In this document: one piece after another, positions 34,985 to 44,100 of the stretch
Position numbering within the stretch: the stretch's first letter is position 1
Layout: every line of letters starts with the position of its first letter
Source of the DNA: an uncultured Paracoccaceae bacterium
Lineage (GTDB): Bacteria; Pseudomonadota; Alphaproteobacteria; Rhodobacterales; Rhodobacteraceae
Reading direction: 5' to 3'
Assembly: GCA_947488175.1 (NCBI GenBank)
Contig: CANKYO010000003.1
Span: 310,001 to 374,000, forward strand
DNA length: 64,000 nucleotides
Program-made: the position numbers and the translations under genes
The notes under the pieces: model-generated
The model's database searches: none
Seen by the model: only the letters and a program-made list of their open reading frames with translations
What the model was told of the DNA's origin: nothing

Positions 34985-35965
34985 ATGTCCAAGCTTGTCA
35001 CCATCTTTGGCGGATCCGGTTTTGTCGGTCGGTATGTCGCGCGCCGTTTGGCCAAGGAAGGCTGGCGGGTGCGTGTGGCGGTGCGCAATACCAATGAAGC
35101 GATGTTTGTTCGCCCTTATGGTGTCGTTGGTCAGGTCGAACCTGTTTTCTGCAATATCCGCGATGATGCGAGCGTTGCTGCGGTGACCGAAGGTGCGGAT
35201 GCGGTTGTGAACTGTGTTGGCGTCTTGGATGAGCGCGGCAAGAACACGTTTGCCGCAGTTCAGGCCGAAGGCGCCGAGCGGATTTCGCGGATTGCGGCAT
35301 CGCTCGGCGTGGGCCGGATGGTGCATGTCTCGGCCATTGGCGCGGATGCAGCGGCAGCCAGCCAATACGCCAAGACCAAGGCGGCGGGTGAGGATGGCGT
35401 GAAGGCACATCTGCCGGATGCCGTGATCCTGCGACCATCGATTGTTTTCGGCCCGGAAGATCAGTTCTTTAACCGTTTTGCTAGCATGAGCCGCTTTGGC
35501 CCCATCTTGCCAGTTGTCGGCGCCAATACCCGGTTTCAGCCGGTTTATGTCGATGATGTTGCGGCGGCGGCTGTCAAAGGCGTTTTGGGTCAGGCCGCAC
35601 CAGGCATTTATGAGCTAGGCGGACCGGATGTGCACAGCTTCCGCGAATTGATGCAGATGATGCTGCAAATCGTGCATCGGCGCCGTCTAATTTTGAACAT
35701 TCCCTTCTGGGCTGCGCGTGTCATGGCCTTTGGTTTTGGCATCGTCCGGGTTTTGTCGCTGGGGATTATCAAGCCGCCGATCACGAAGGATCAGGTGTTG
35801 AACCTGGCGGTGGATAATGTGGTTGCCGATGATGCCCGTGGTTTTGATGCGCTGGGGATCAAGCCGACGGCGATGGAGGCGATTTTGCCGGATTATCTGT
35901 GGCGTTTCCGTCCGTCCGGACAGTTCGACGCGATCAAGGATTCTGCCAAGAATCTCAAGGCCTAA
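34985..35965 (+). CDS. Complex I NDUFA9-like NAD(P)-binding protein
   Basis: The 326-residue Rossmann-fold protein has the N-terminal dinucleotide motif TIFGGSGFVGRYVARRLA and atypical-SDR segments VNCVGVLDERGKNTFAAVQAEG (split) and VHVSAIGAD, with YAKTKAAGE as the Tyr-x-x-x-Lys motif. This is the complex I intermediate-associated/NDUFA9 family, implicated in NADH:ubiquinone oxidoreductase stability. No nuo genes are in view. The stop codon overlaps that of convergent uppP by four bases. Confidence 0.88.
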   Translation: MSKLVTIFGGSGFVGRYVARRLAKEGWRVRVAVRNTNEAMFVRPYGVVGQVEPVFCNIRDDASVAAVTEGADAVVNCVGVLDERGKNTFAAVQAEGAERISRIAASLGVGRMVHVSAIGADAAAASQYAKTKAAGEDGVKAHLPDAVILRPSIVFGPEDQFFNRFASMSRFGPILPVVGANTRFQPVYVDDVAAAAVKGVLGQAAPGIYELGGPDVHSFRELMQMMLQIVHRRRLILNIPFWAARVMAFGFGIVRVLSLGIIKPPITKDQVLNLAVDNVVADDARGFDALGIKPTAMEAILPDYLWRFRPSGQFDAIKDSAKNLKA

Positions 35966-36765
35966 GTATAGGCGATCCACAGAAGAATGCTGCCCAACGC
36001 CAGCCGGTAAATCACGTAGGGGGTATAGCTGACGCTGCGCAGAAGGCGCATCATCAGACTGAGTGCGAGCAGTGCTGCGGCGAATGACATGCCGACGACG
36101 ATGAGGATGTCCCGCCAGGCGGATGTGTCGCCGCTGCTCACGACATCGAGGCTCAGGATCGCGGCGGAGGCGATGATTGTGGGGATCGACATCAGCATCG
36201 ACAGCCGTGCCGCGTCGGTACGCGTATAGCCCAGCATCCGCCCGGCAGTGATCGTGATGCCAGACCGGGATGTGCCGGGGATCAGGGCGATGGCCTGCCA
36301 CAGCCCCATCTGGAATGCGTCTTTGAGGGTCCATTTTTCGGCGGTTTTGGTCATTGGTCCCTTTTGATCGGCCCAATAGAGGACGATCCCGAAAATGATC
36401 ATCGCCCAGCCGATCACGGCGATGCCGCGCATCGCCTCTGACAGGCCGGTGAGCTTGAGAAAAAGGCCAAGGAGAATGACGGGGATTGTTGCGATCAGGA
36501 GGCAGAGCGCGAGGAAGGCGCCCTGCGTGTCGATCTTGCCTTGCAGCAGGCGGAGCGTCCCGAAAAGGGCCGATCTGACATCGCGCCAGAAGTAGAGAAT
36601 AACGGCGATCAGGGTGCCGACATGGGCAGCGACATCGATGATCTGTCCCTGATCATCAAGACCGGTGAGAGAGGGCAGAAGGATCAGGTGACCGGAGGAT
36701 GAGATGGGCAGGAATTCTGTCACGCCTTGGATCAGGGCGATCAGAAGCAGGTTAAATGTCGTCAT
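35962..36765 (-). CDS. uppP: Undecaprenyl-diphosphatase
   Basis: The 267-residue polytopic protein carries both UppP/BacA motifs: EFLPISSSGHLIL near the N-terminus with the catalytic Glu, and GTSRSGITITAGRMLG in the second half. It recycles undecaprenyl pyrophosphate to the monophosphate for peptidoglycan and polysaccharide synthesis at the inner membrane, supporting the cell-wall enzymes PBP1C and MtgA encoded in this window. It is divergent from gltD across about 220 bases. Confidence 0.95.
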   Translation of the reverse strand: MTTFNLLLIALIQGVTEFLPISSSGHLILLPSLTGLDDQGQIIDVAAHVGTLIAVILYFWRDVRSALFGTLRLLQGKIDTQGAFLALCLLIATIPVILLGLFLKLTGLSEAMRGIAVIGWAMIIFGIVLYWADQKGPMTKTAEKWTLKDAFQMGLWQAIALIPGTSRSGITITAGRMLGYTRTDAARLSMLMSIPTIIASAAILSLDVVSSGDTSAWRDILIVVGMSFAAALLALSLMMRLLRSVSYTPYVIYRLALGSILLWIAYT

Positions 36766-36827
36766 TCCAAGTGCCCAATTGATTCGGTCCGGCTAACCTA
36801 AAGCGTTAAGATATTGGGGAAAGAGGA

Positions 36828-36914
36828 TATATAGGTCAGTTTACGGACCTATTTTGTGCAGTTTTTTTGCAGAGTCACCTACGGGGCGACTAAATTTCTG
36901 CTATATAGGTCAGT
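36828..36914. repeat. Direct repeats and palindromes before gltD
   Basis: TATATAGGTCAGT occurs at 36828-36840 and 36902-36914. The first copy continues into an inverted repeat (ATAGGTC / GACCTAT, 36831-36852), and the second copy leads into CAGTAATACTG (36911-36921), a perfect odd palindrome. The second copy ends 70 bases before the gltD start. The layout suggests a duplicated operator or promoter for glutamate synthase. Confidence 0.5.
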
Positions 36915-36984
36915 AATACTGCCTTTTCATTTCGATTTCGGCATTTTAAAAGGCATTTCGCTTTCTAGTTTGGGAGGACGGCGC

Positions 36985-38412
36985 ATGGCTGGCCAGAAGA
37001 TGCTCAAGTTTACCACGGTCGCGCGTGACATGCCGGAAAAACGTCCACCGAATTTACGCAAACAGGATTTTGGTGAGATTTACGCCGAGTACGCCCGCGA
37101 AAAAGCGGCCGAGCAGGCGGCGCGCTGCAGCCAGTGCGGTGTGCCATATTGCCAGACCCATTGTCCGCTGCACAACAATATCCCTGACTGGTTGCGCCTG
37201 ACGGCTGAGGGCCGTCTGGAGGAAGCCTATGAGATCAGCCAGGCGACCAACACATTCCCGGAAATCTGTGGCCGCATCTGCCCGCAGGATCGCCTGTGCG
37301 AGGGCAATTGTGTGATCGAACAGTCCGGCCATGGTACAGTGACCATTGGGTCGGTTGAAAAATACATCACCGATACCGCGTTCGAGGAAGGCTGGGTCAA
37401 ACCCATCCGCCCGCATGCAGAACGGCCCGAAAGTGTGGGCATCATCGGTGCTGGTCCGGGTGGTCTGGCCGCTGCTGATATGTTGCGCCGTCAGGGTGTG
37501 CAGGTCACCGTCTATGACCGCTATGATCGCGGTGGTGGTTTGCTGACCTATGGTATCCCCGGTTTCAAGCTGGAGAAGGATATCGTCATGCAGCGCATGG
37601 CGCAACTTGAGGATGGTGGCGTGCAGTTCGTGTTGAATTGTGACGTGGGTGAAGACCTGTCGTTTGATGCGATCCGGGGAAAGCATGATGCCATCCTGAT
37701 TGCCACGGGCGTCTATAAAACAAGGGATCTGCCGGATTCCAACGCTGATGGGATTGTCAGTGCGATCGACTATCTGACGGCAAGCAATCGCAAGAGCTTT
37801 GGCGATGATGTGCCGGAGTTTGACAATGGTGAGCTGGATGCGAAGGGCAAGCGCGTCGTCGTGATCGGTGGCGGTGATACGGCCATGGATTGTGTTCGTA
37901 CGGCTGTGCGGCAAGGCGCCGAAAGCGTCAAATGCCTGTATCGCCGTGACCGGGCCAACATGCCCGGATCGCAGCGCGAGGTGCAGAATGCCGAGGAAGA
38001 AGGCGTCGAGTTTGTCTGGCTGTCTGCGCCCAACGGGTTTGAAGGTGATCCGGTCAGCGGCGTGAAAGTGCAGAAGATGCGCCTGGGCGCCCCCGATGCG
38101 ACGGGTCGTCAGATGCCGGAGCTGATTGAAGGATCTGATTATGTCGAGACGGCTGATCTGGTGATAAAGGCGCTGGGATTTGAGCCCGAGGAACTGCCAA
38201 AGCTGTGGGGTGTCGACGGGTTGGAAGTGACCCGCTGGGGCACTGTGAAGGCCGATTTTGGCACCGGTGCCACGAGTCTTGAAGGTGTCTATGCCGCCGG
38301 TGATATCGTGCGCGGTGCATCGCTGGTTGTCTGGGCAATCCGGGACGGACGGGATGCGGCAACAGCCATCTTGGAGTATCTGGGACAGGCGGCTACGGTG
38401 GCCGCAGAATAG
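36985..38412 (+). CDS. gltD: Glutamate synthase small subunit
   Basis: The protein has 475 residues from the ATG at 36985 after GGGAGGAC; a longer reading from 36856 runs through the repeat region and is rejected. The N-terminal iron-sulfur part (CSQCGVPYCQTHCPLHNNIP), FAD-binding GAGPGGLAAADMLRRQG and NADPH-binding GGGDTAMDC motifs are all present. It passes electrons from NADPH to the large subunit for glutamate synthesis from glutamine and 2-oxoglutarate. The gltB gene is 2.7 kb downstream, separated by four secreted-protein genes. Confidence 0.96.
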   Translation: MAGQKMLKFTTVARDMPEKRPPNLRKQDFGEIYAEYAREKAAEQAARCSQCGVPYCQTHCPLHNNIPDWLRLTAEGRLEEAYEISQATNTFPEICGRICPQDRLCEGNCVIEQSGHGTVTIGSVEKYITDTAFEEGWVKPIRPHAERPESVGIIGAGPGGLAAADMLRRQGVQVTVYDRYDRGGGLLTYGIPGFKLEKDIVMQRMAQLEDGGVQFVLNCDVGEDLSFDAIRGKHDAILIATGVYKTRDLPDSNADGIVSAIDYLTASNRKSFGDDVPEFDNGELDAKGKRVVVIGGGDTAMDCVRTAVRQGAESVKCLYRRDRANMPGSQREVQNAEEEGVEFVWLSAPNGFEGDPVSGVKVQKMRLGAPDATGRQMPELIEGSDYVETADLVIKALGFEPEELPKLWGVDGLEVTRWGTVKADFGTGATSLEGVYAAGDIVRGASLVVWAIRDGRDAATAILEYLGQAATVAAE

Positions 38413-38424
38413 TCGAAATAGCCT

Positions 38425-38476
38425 GTCGGCATCACGTCGGACATTCGTCGGACTTGTGTCGGGCAAAATGTCGGAC
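38425..38476. repeat. Array of five GTCGG heptamers at about 11-base phasing
   Basis: GTCGGCA (38425), GTCGGAC (38436), GTCGGAC (38447), GTCGGGC (38458) and GTCGGAC (38470) lie at steps of 11, 11, 11 and 12 bases in the 110-base gap between gltD and the next gene, all on one face of the helix. Tandem half-sites one turn apart are the pattern bound by OmpR/PhoB-type regulators. The array ends 47 bases before the first cassette gene and is the likely control site of that cassette. Confidence 0.6.
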
Positions 38477-38522
38477 CCCGAGATGTTGATAGGTCACCGA
38501 TACTGACCTGGAAGGTAAAGAA

Positions 38523-39194
38523 ATGATGAAGTCGTTGGTTTTCTCTGCATTGGCCTTGATGGCGACCCCGGTGGTTGCCCAGCAAAGCTTTGCCGCACCG
38601 GAAGGCTGCACTGCCAAGCTGACTGTCCAGCAAAAGGGCTGTGTGCTGATCAATGTCTGGACGTGTGAGGCTGACGACCCCGGTGACCAGTGGATCGCCC
38701 TGATCGGTCAGGGTGGCGTGTTCAGCATCCAGAAGGTTGATGACGAGTTCCAGTGGATCGAAAGCTACAAGATCGACGGGGAAGAGCGGTTGCAGCTGCC
38801 TGCCGATGATCCTGCATCCCTGACGGAGCTGTTCGCAACGCAGGTCGATACCTGGGATTTTGTCATCGAGACCGAAGAGGGCACCGAGCGCAATGTCGGC
38901 TTTGACATGTTGACGGGCGAGACGACGGTGATTGATGGCGAGACGCTGCTCAATACCGAATTTCAGGGCCGCACCCTGGATGGCGACGGCAATGAGATCG
39001 AGGCGGGTGCCGGTCGCCAGTTCGTCAGCGAAGAACATCGCCTGTTTTTCTTTGGTGAGGCGTGGGACGCCGCCACCCCTGACGATGTCATTGATATGTC
39101 ACCGCTGGAGTTCATCTATCCCGGTGAATCAGGGTTCTTTTCCTCCCAACCCAAATACGAATGCAACGTGAACGAGGCGGGGTATCGTCCGTGA
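38523..39194 (+). CDS. Secreted cysteine-rich protein, cassette gene A
   Basis: The 223-residue protein has a signal peptide (MMKSLVFSALALMATPVVAQ) and should be periplasmic. I do not recognise a named family. It is clearly paralogous to the next two products: Cys29, Cys40 and Cys48 (EGC...KGC...TCEADDP), a fourth cysteine near the end (Cys214, PKYEC), and shared blocks EFQWIESYKI, DPASLTEL, LTGETTVIDGETL and LEFIYPGESGFFSS. The four cysteines could form two disulfides. The start follows AAGGTAAAGA. The stop overlaps the next gene as GTGA. It is the first gene of a four-gene cassette between gltD and gltB. Confidence 0.8.
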   Translation: MMKSLVFSALALMATPVVAQQSFAAPEGCTAKLTVQQKGCVLINVWTCEADDPGDQWIALIGQGGVFSIQKVDDEFQWIESYKIDGEERLQLPADDPASLTELFATQVDTWDFVIETEEGTERNVGFDMLTGETTVIDGETLLNTEFQGRTLDGDGNEIEAGAGRQFVSEEHRLFFFGEAWDAATPDDVIDMSPLEFIYPGESGFFSSQPKYECNVNEAGYRP

Positions 39195-39862
39195 GATACG
39201 CGATTGCCTTTATCTGTCTGGCTGCCCCCGCAACTGCGCAGGACGGCCCTGCGACGTTTCAGTTACCGCAGGGCTGCGATGCTTATCTGACGGTGCAGGG
39301 CGCCAGTTGCCGGGTAGATCACCATTTCACCTGCGCGGACGATCCTGAGGGCATGCAACGCCGTGTGAGCATCGACGAACGCGGTCTGACCTATGCGGGT
39401 CAGATCGACAGCGAAACACAGTGGATCGAAAGCTTTCATATTCTGACCGGTCATTCAGAGCGGTTGGAATCGAACCCGGTCGAACCTGCATCCCTGTCTG
39501 ATCTGATCCAGAAGGGGGTGGATGATTATGATTTTCGGACCTTGTCTGACCAGATCGGCACCACCCGCTATGTCGGGCAGGACACCCTGACCGGCCGTCA
39601 GGTGACCATTGATGGTGTGACGCTGGATGAAACCACCTATGACATCACCGCATATGATCCGGCGGGCAATGTGATCTGGCAGTCGCAAGGCAATGAATTC
39701 ATCAGCCGCAACTGGCGCATGTTCCTGTCAGGCACCGGGACCACGACCATTGGCGGTGAGACGTTTGAAAAGGATGATCGCCCGGTCGAGTTTATTTATC
39801 CCAGTGAGCCTGGTTTTCTGAGCTCGCGTCCGAAACATGGGTGCGGGGTGGCGATTTCATGA
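39191..39862 (+). CDS. Secreted cysteine-rich protein, cassette gene B (paralogue of A and C)
   Basis: The protein has 223 residues from a GTG within the GTGA overlap with gene A. The signal peptide is RYAIAFICLAAPATAQ. Cysteines at 29, 40 and 48 match gene A exactly, and Cys218 ends the protein in PKHGCGVAIS. Blocks shared with C include TQWIESFH, GHSERLESNPVEPASLSDL, TRYVGQDTLTGRQVTIDGVT and VEFIYPSEPGFLSSRPKHGC. No catalytic motif is visible. It is tightly coupled to both neighbours, which suggests a co-assembled or redundant set. Confidence 0.78.
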   Translation: MRYAIAFICLAAPATAQDGPATFQLPQGCDAYLTVQGASCRVDHHFTCADDPEGMQRRVSIDERGLTYAGQIDSETQWIESFHILTGHSERLESNPVEPASLSDLIQKGVDDYDFRTLSDQIGTTRYVGQDTLTGRQVTIDGVTLDETTYDITAYDPAGNVIWQSQGNEFISRNWRMFLSGTGTTTIGGETFEKDDRPVEFIYPSEPGFLSSRPKHGCGVAIS

Positions 39863-40533
39863 TCCGTGCTGTCGCCCTGTTTCTTTGCCTTGCTGGCCCT
39901 GTCGCCGCGCAGGGGACCCCGTTTCGCTTTAACCTGCCTGCGGGTTGCGAGGCTTACGTGACCATGCAGGCCGCCAACTGCAAGGTGACCCACTATTTCA
40001 CCTGCGAGGCCGATCCCGAGGGCCACCAGCGCGCCGTCGTTCTTGATGAGCAGGGGATCACCCATGTCGCCCGGATTGACAGCGAAGCCCAATGGATTGA
40101 GCTGTTTCATCCGCTTGCCGGGACGTCGGAGCGACTGGAGTCGCAGCCGGTGGAGCCGGCATCGTTTTCGGATCTGCTCGCCAATCAGGTGGATGAGTAT
40201 GATTTTCAGACCTTGTCGGATCAGACCGGCCGGACCCGTTATGTTGGCCAGGATCGCCTGACGGGCCGTCAGGTGGTTATCGACGGGGTGACCCTGGATG
40301 AGACCGCTTATGAGATCACCGCCTATACCCCCGCGGGTGATGAGATCTGGCACATCAAGGGCAACGAGTTCATTAACCGTGACTGGCGTCGGTTCTTTCC
40401 GGGCACCAGTGTCGTTACCACCCCGAATGGTCGGGTCGAGCGCAATGGTTCCCCGGTTGAATTCATGTTTCCCGATGAGTCGGGGTTCCTGAGCACGCGA
40501 CCCAAGCATGGCTGTGGGCTGGCGATATCATGA
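39859..40533 (+). CDS. Secreted cysteine-rich protein, cassette gene C (paralogue of A and B)
   Basis: The protein has 224 residues from the ATG in the ATGA overlap with gene B; an upstream ATG at 39841 would lie inside gene B without its own signal. The signal peptide is MIRAVALFLCLAGPVAAQ. Cysteines at 30, 41, 49 and 219 repeat the family pattern. The sequence is much closer to B than to A throughout (YVGQDRLTGRQVVIDGVTL, FPDESGFLSTRPKHGC), so B and C look like a more recent tandem duplication. The stop overlaps gene D (ATGA). Confidence 0.78.
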   Translation: MIRAVALFLCLAGPVAAQGTPFRFNLPAGCEAYVTMQAANCKVTHYFTCEADPEGHQRAVVLDEQGITHVARIDSEAQWIELFHPLAGTSERLESQPVEPASFSDLLANQVDEYDFQTLSDQTGRTRYVGQDRLTGRQVVIDGVTLDETAYEITAYTPAGDEIWHIKGNEFINRDWRRFFPGTSVVTTPNGRVERNGSPVEFMFPDESGFLSTRPKHGCGLAIS

Positions 40534-41084
40534 GGTATTCGGCTGTCATTTTGGCGTTGCTCGTCCCGTCCTTGTCTGTGGCACAGGATTGGTCGGTGGA
40601 AACCCGTGTTTCGACCGGCAACGTTGTGACCTATTCGCATAGTGGCACGCATGTCGGCCTGACCACGCGCGATCCGGAGGGCGAATGGCTGGGCACGGAT
40701 GTGTTTTTGGTTGAAGACGCTGACCTGTCGGAGTGTACCAAGCAGGACGCCCTGTCGCTGGATCACTATTACGGCCTTGATGGCAGCTACAGTGTGAATG
40801 TTTTTGCCGAGCTTTTCCGCGATGCGGGCGGTGAATGGGAGGTCGTCGATCCTGCCATTTTCTTTGACAGCTTGTCAGAGGATGAGGACACGATTGCCGC
40901 CTATGAAGGCTATGAAACCGCGACCATCAAGGTGACATCGCTTCGCTGTGTCGATGACATGGTGGCGATGACGCTGACCTATTACGGTGTGCTTGATCGA
41001 TATGAAGGCCGCGGCCCCGACAGCATGAAGATTGCCGGCAATGCCGCGTTTCAGGTGCCGCTGAAGCCCTACGAAGACTACTAG
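40530..41084 (+). CDS. Secreted protein, cassette gene D
   Basis: The 184-residue protein has a signal peptide (MRYSAVILALLVPSLSVAQ). It does not share the cysteine pattern of A-C and has only two cysteines in the mature part (SECTKQD and LRCVDD). It is acidic (DSLSEDEDTIAAYEGY). No family is recognised. It begins in an ATGA overlap with gene C and ends 52 bases before gltB, which has its own ribosome binding site. Co-translation with A-C suggests a joint periplasmic function. Confidence 0.75.
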   Translation: MRYSAVILALLVPSLSVAQDWSVETRVSTGNVVTYSHSGTHVGLTTRDPEGEWLGTDVFLVEDADLSECTKQDALSLDHYYGLDGSYSVNVFAELFRDAGGEWEVVDPAIFFDSLSEDEDTIAAYEGYETATIKVTSLRCVDDMVAMTLTYYGVLDRYEGRGPDSMKIAGNAAFQVPLKPYEDY

Positions 41085-41136
41085 AACAACCAACAAGCCC
41101 GCCCCCCGTGGCGGCCCCGCCCCGAAAGGATATGAC

Positions 41137-44100
41137 ATGACCGCATATGATGAGACCTGGGTCGCTGCCGAAGAGGCGAAGCGCGAGTGGATGGCTGAGA
41201 ACAGCCTGTATCGCGATGCGGACGAACATGCATCCTGCGGGGTTGGTCTGGTCGTGGCGATTGATGGGTCGCCGTCCCGCGATGTGGTGGAAAAGGGGAT
41301 CAACGCGCTCAAGGCCGTGTGGCACCGGGGTGCTGTGGATGCTGATGGGAAGACGGGCGATGGCGCGGGTATCCATGTGCAAATCCCGGTCCCGTTCTTT
41401 TACGATCAGGTCCGCCGCACCGGGCATGAACCCAATGACGAACGGCTGATCGCCGTTGGTCAGGTGTTTCTGCCGCGTACCGATTTTGGCGCGCAGGAAA
41501 GCTGCCGCACGATTGTCGAGACCGAAGTGCTGCGTATGGGCCATTACATTTATGGCTGGCGGCATGTCCCGGTGAATACAGAAGTGCTGGGTGACAAGGC
41601 CAACGCCACCCGCCCCGAGATCGAGCAGATCCTGATCCGCTGTGAAAAGGATATTGATGACGAGCAGTTCGAGCGTGAGCTGTACATCATCCGCCGCCGG
41701 ATCGAAAAGGCCGCCGCTGCCGCGCAGATTGCGGGTATGTATATCTGTTCGCTATCCTGCCGGTCCGTCATCTACAAGGGCATGATGCTGGCCGAGCAGG
41801 TGGCCGAATTTTACCCCGACCTGATGGATGCCCGGTTCGAGAGCGCCTTTGCGATCTATCACCAGCGCTATTCGACCAACACGTTCCCGCAATGGTCGCT
41901 GGCCCAGCCGTTCCGCATGTTGGCCCATAATGGTGAGATCAACACCCTGAAGGGCAACGTCAACTGGATGAAAAGCCATGAGATTCGCATGGCGTCCTCT
42001 ACGTTTGGCGAAAAGGCCGAGGATATCAAACCGATCATCCCGTCCGGCGCGTCCGATTCCAGCGCCCTTGATTCCGTGTTCGAGGTGCTGGTGCGCGCAG
42101 GCCGCAATGCGCCCATGGCCAAGACCATGATGGTTCCCGAGGCGTGGTCGCAGCAGGCGGTGGAAATGCCGCAGGCTTGGCAAGACATGTATTCCTACTG
42201 CAACGCGGTGATGGAACCCTGGGATGGCCCCGCCGCCTTGGCGATGACCGATGGCCGCTGGGTCTGTGGTGGTCTGGACCGGAACGGGCTGCGTCCGCTG
42301 CGCTATGTTGTGACCGGTGACGGGTTGCTGGTCGCCGGGTCCGAGGTTGGCATGGTGCCGGTGGACGAGGCAACCGTGGTTGAAAAGGGTGCCCTTGGCC
42401 CCGGTCAGATGATTGCCGTGGATATGCAGGAGGGTAAGCTGTTCCACGATACCGAAATCAAGGATCAGTTAGCCGCTGCCCAGCCCTTTGGTGAATGGGT
42501 TGGTAAGGTTGTAAACCTCAATGACGCACTGATCGATATCCCAGAAGTGCCCCTGTTCGAAGGTGAGGCATTGCGCAAGCGGCAGGTGGCCGCCGGTTAC
42601 AGCATCGAAGAGCTGGAACAGGTGCTGGCGCCGATGGCCGAGGACGGTAAGGAAATGATCGCATCAATGGGTGATGACACCCCATCTGCGGTGCTGTCAA
42701 AGACCTATCGCCCGTTGTCGCATTTCTTCCGCCAGAATTTCAGCCAGGTGACGAACCCGCCGATTGACTCACTTCGTGAAAGCCGGGTGATGTCGCTGAA
42801 GACCCGATTTGGGAACCTCAAGAACGTGCTGGACGAGGATTCATCCCAGACCGAGATTCTGGTGCTGCAAAGCCCGTTTATCGGTAATGCCGAATATGAC
42901 GAGATGGTGCGCCAGTTTGGTGATGGTGCGGCATTCATCGATTGTACGTTTGAGGCGGGGCCCGGTGCCCTGCGCAAGGGCTTGGATCGTATCAGGGCCG
43001 AGGCCGAAGATGCGGTGCGGTCCGGCGCCAGCCATCTGCTGCTGACGGATGAGCATCAGTCCGAAGATAAGGTGCCGATGCCGATGATTTTGGCTACGAG
43101 TGCGGTGCATTCGTGGCTGACCGCGAAGGGGCTACGCACATTCTGTTCGATGAATGTGCGGTCGGCGGAATGTATTGATCCGCATTATTTTGCGGTGCTG
43201 ATTGGCTGTGGTGCGACTACGGTGAACGCTTATCTGGCGCAGGATTCCGTGGCGGATCGCGTGCGCCGCGGCCTGATCGACGGGAACCTGACCGATGCGA
43301 TGCGTCGCTATCGTGCCGCTATTGATGCGGGCCTGCTAAAGATCATGTCGAAGATGGGGATTTCGGTTCTTTCATCTTATCGCGGTGGTCTGAATTTTGA
43401 GGCTGTGGGCTTGTCGCGCGCGATGGTTGCCGAATATTTCCCAGGCATGCATTCCCGGATTTCCGGGATCGGTGTCAGCGGTATTCAGGCCAAGCTGGAA
43501 GAGGTCCACGCGAAGGGTTGGAAAGGTGGCACGGATGTGTTGCCGATTGGCGGTTTCTACAAGGCGCGTCGGTCTGGTGAGAAACACGCCTGGGAAGCAC
43601 AGACCATGCATATGCTGCAGGCCGCCTGCAACAATGCGTCTTATGCGCTATGGCAGCAGTTTTCGAAATCCATGCAGTCGAACCCGCCGATCCATCTGCG
43701 CGATCTGCTGGCGATCAAGCCGCTGGGCAAGCCGGTTCCGATTGAGGAAGTCGAGTCTATCACCGCTATTCGCAAGCGGTTCGTGACGCCGGGCATGTCG
43801 CTGGGTGCATTGTCGCCAGAGGCGCACAAGACGCTGAACGTCGCGATGAACCGGATCGGCGCAAAGTCCGATAGCGGCGAAGGTGGCGAGGACCCGGCGC
43901 ATTTTGTGCCGGAACCGAATGGTGACAATCCGTCTGCGAAGATCAAGCAAGTTGCGTCCGGTCGTTTTGGTGTCACCGCGGAATATCTGAATGCCTGCGA
44001 GGAGTTGGAGATCAAGGTCGCCCAAGGGGCCAAGCCCGGTGAGGGTGGGCAGTTGCCGGGGATGAAGGTCACCGATCTGATCGCCCGTCTGCGTCATTCG

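Noticed and set aside
36856..36984. N-terminal extension of gltD
   Set aside because: It runs through the repeat and palindrome region, lacks a ribosome binding site and is not part of known GltD proteins. The ATG at 36985 follows GGGAGGAC.
37054..38466. Long minus-strand frame opposite gltD
   Set aside because: It is an antisense shadow of a high-GC gene with unambiguous GltD motifs on the plus strand. Similar shadows opposite gltB, the A2M gene and dxs were dismissed for the same reason.
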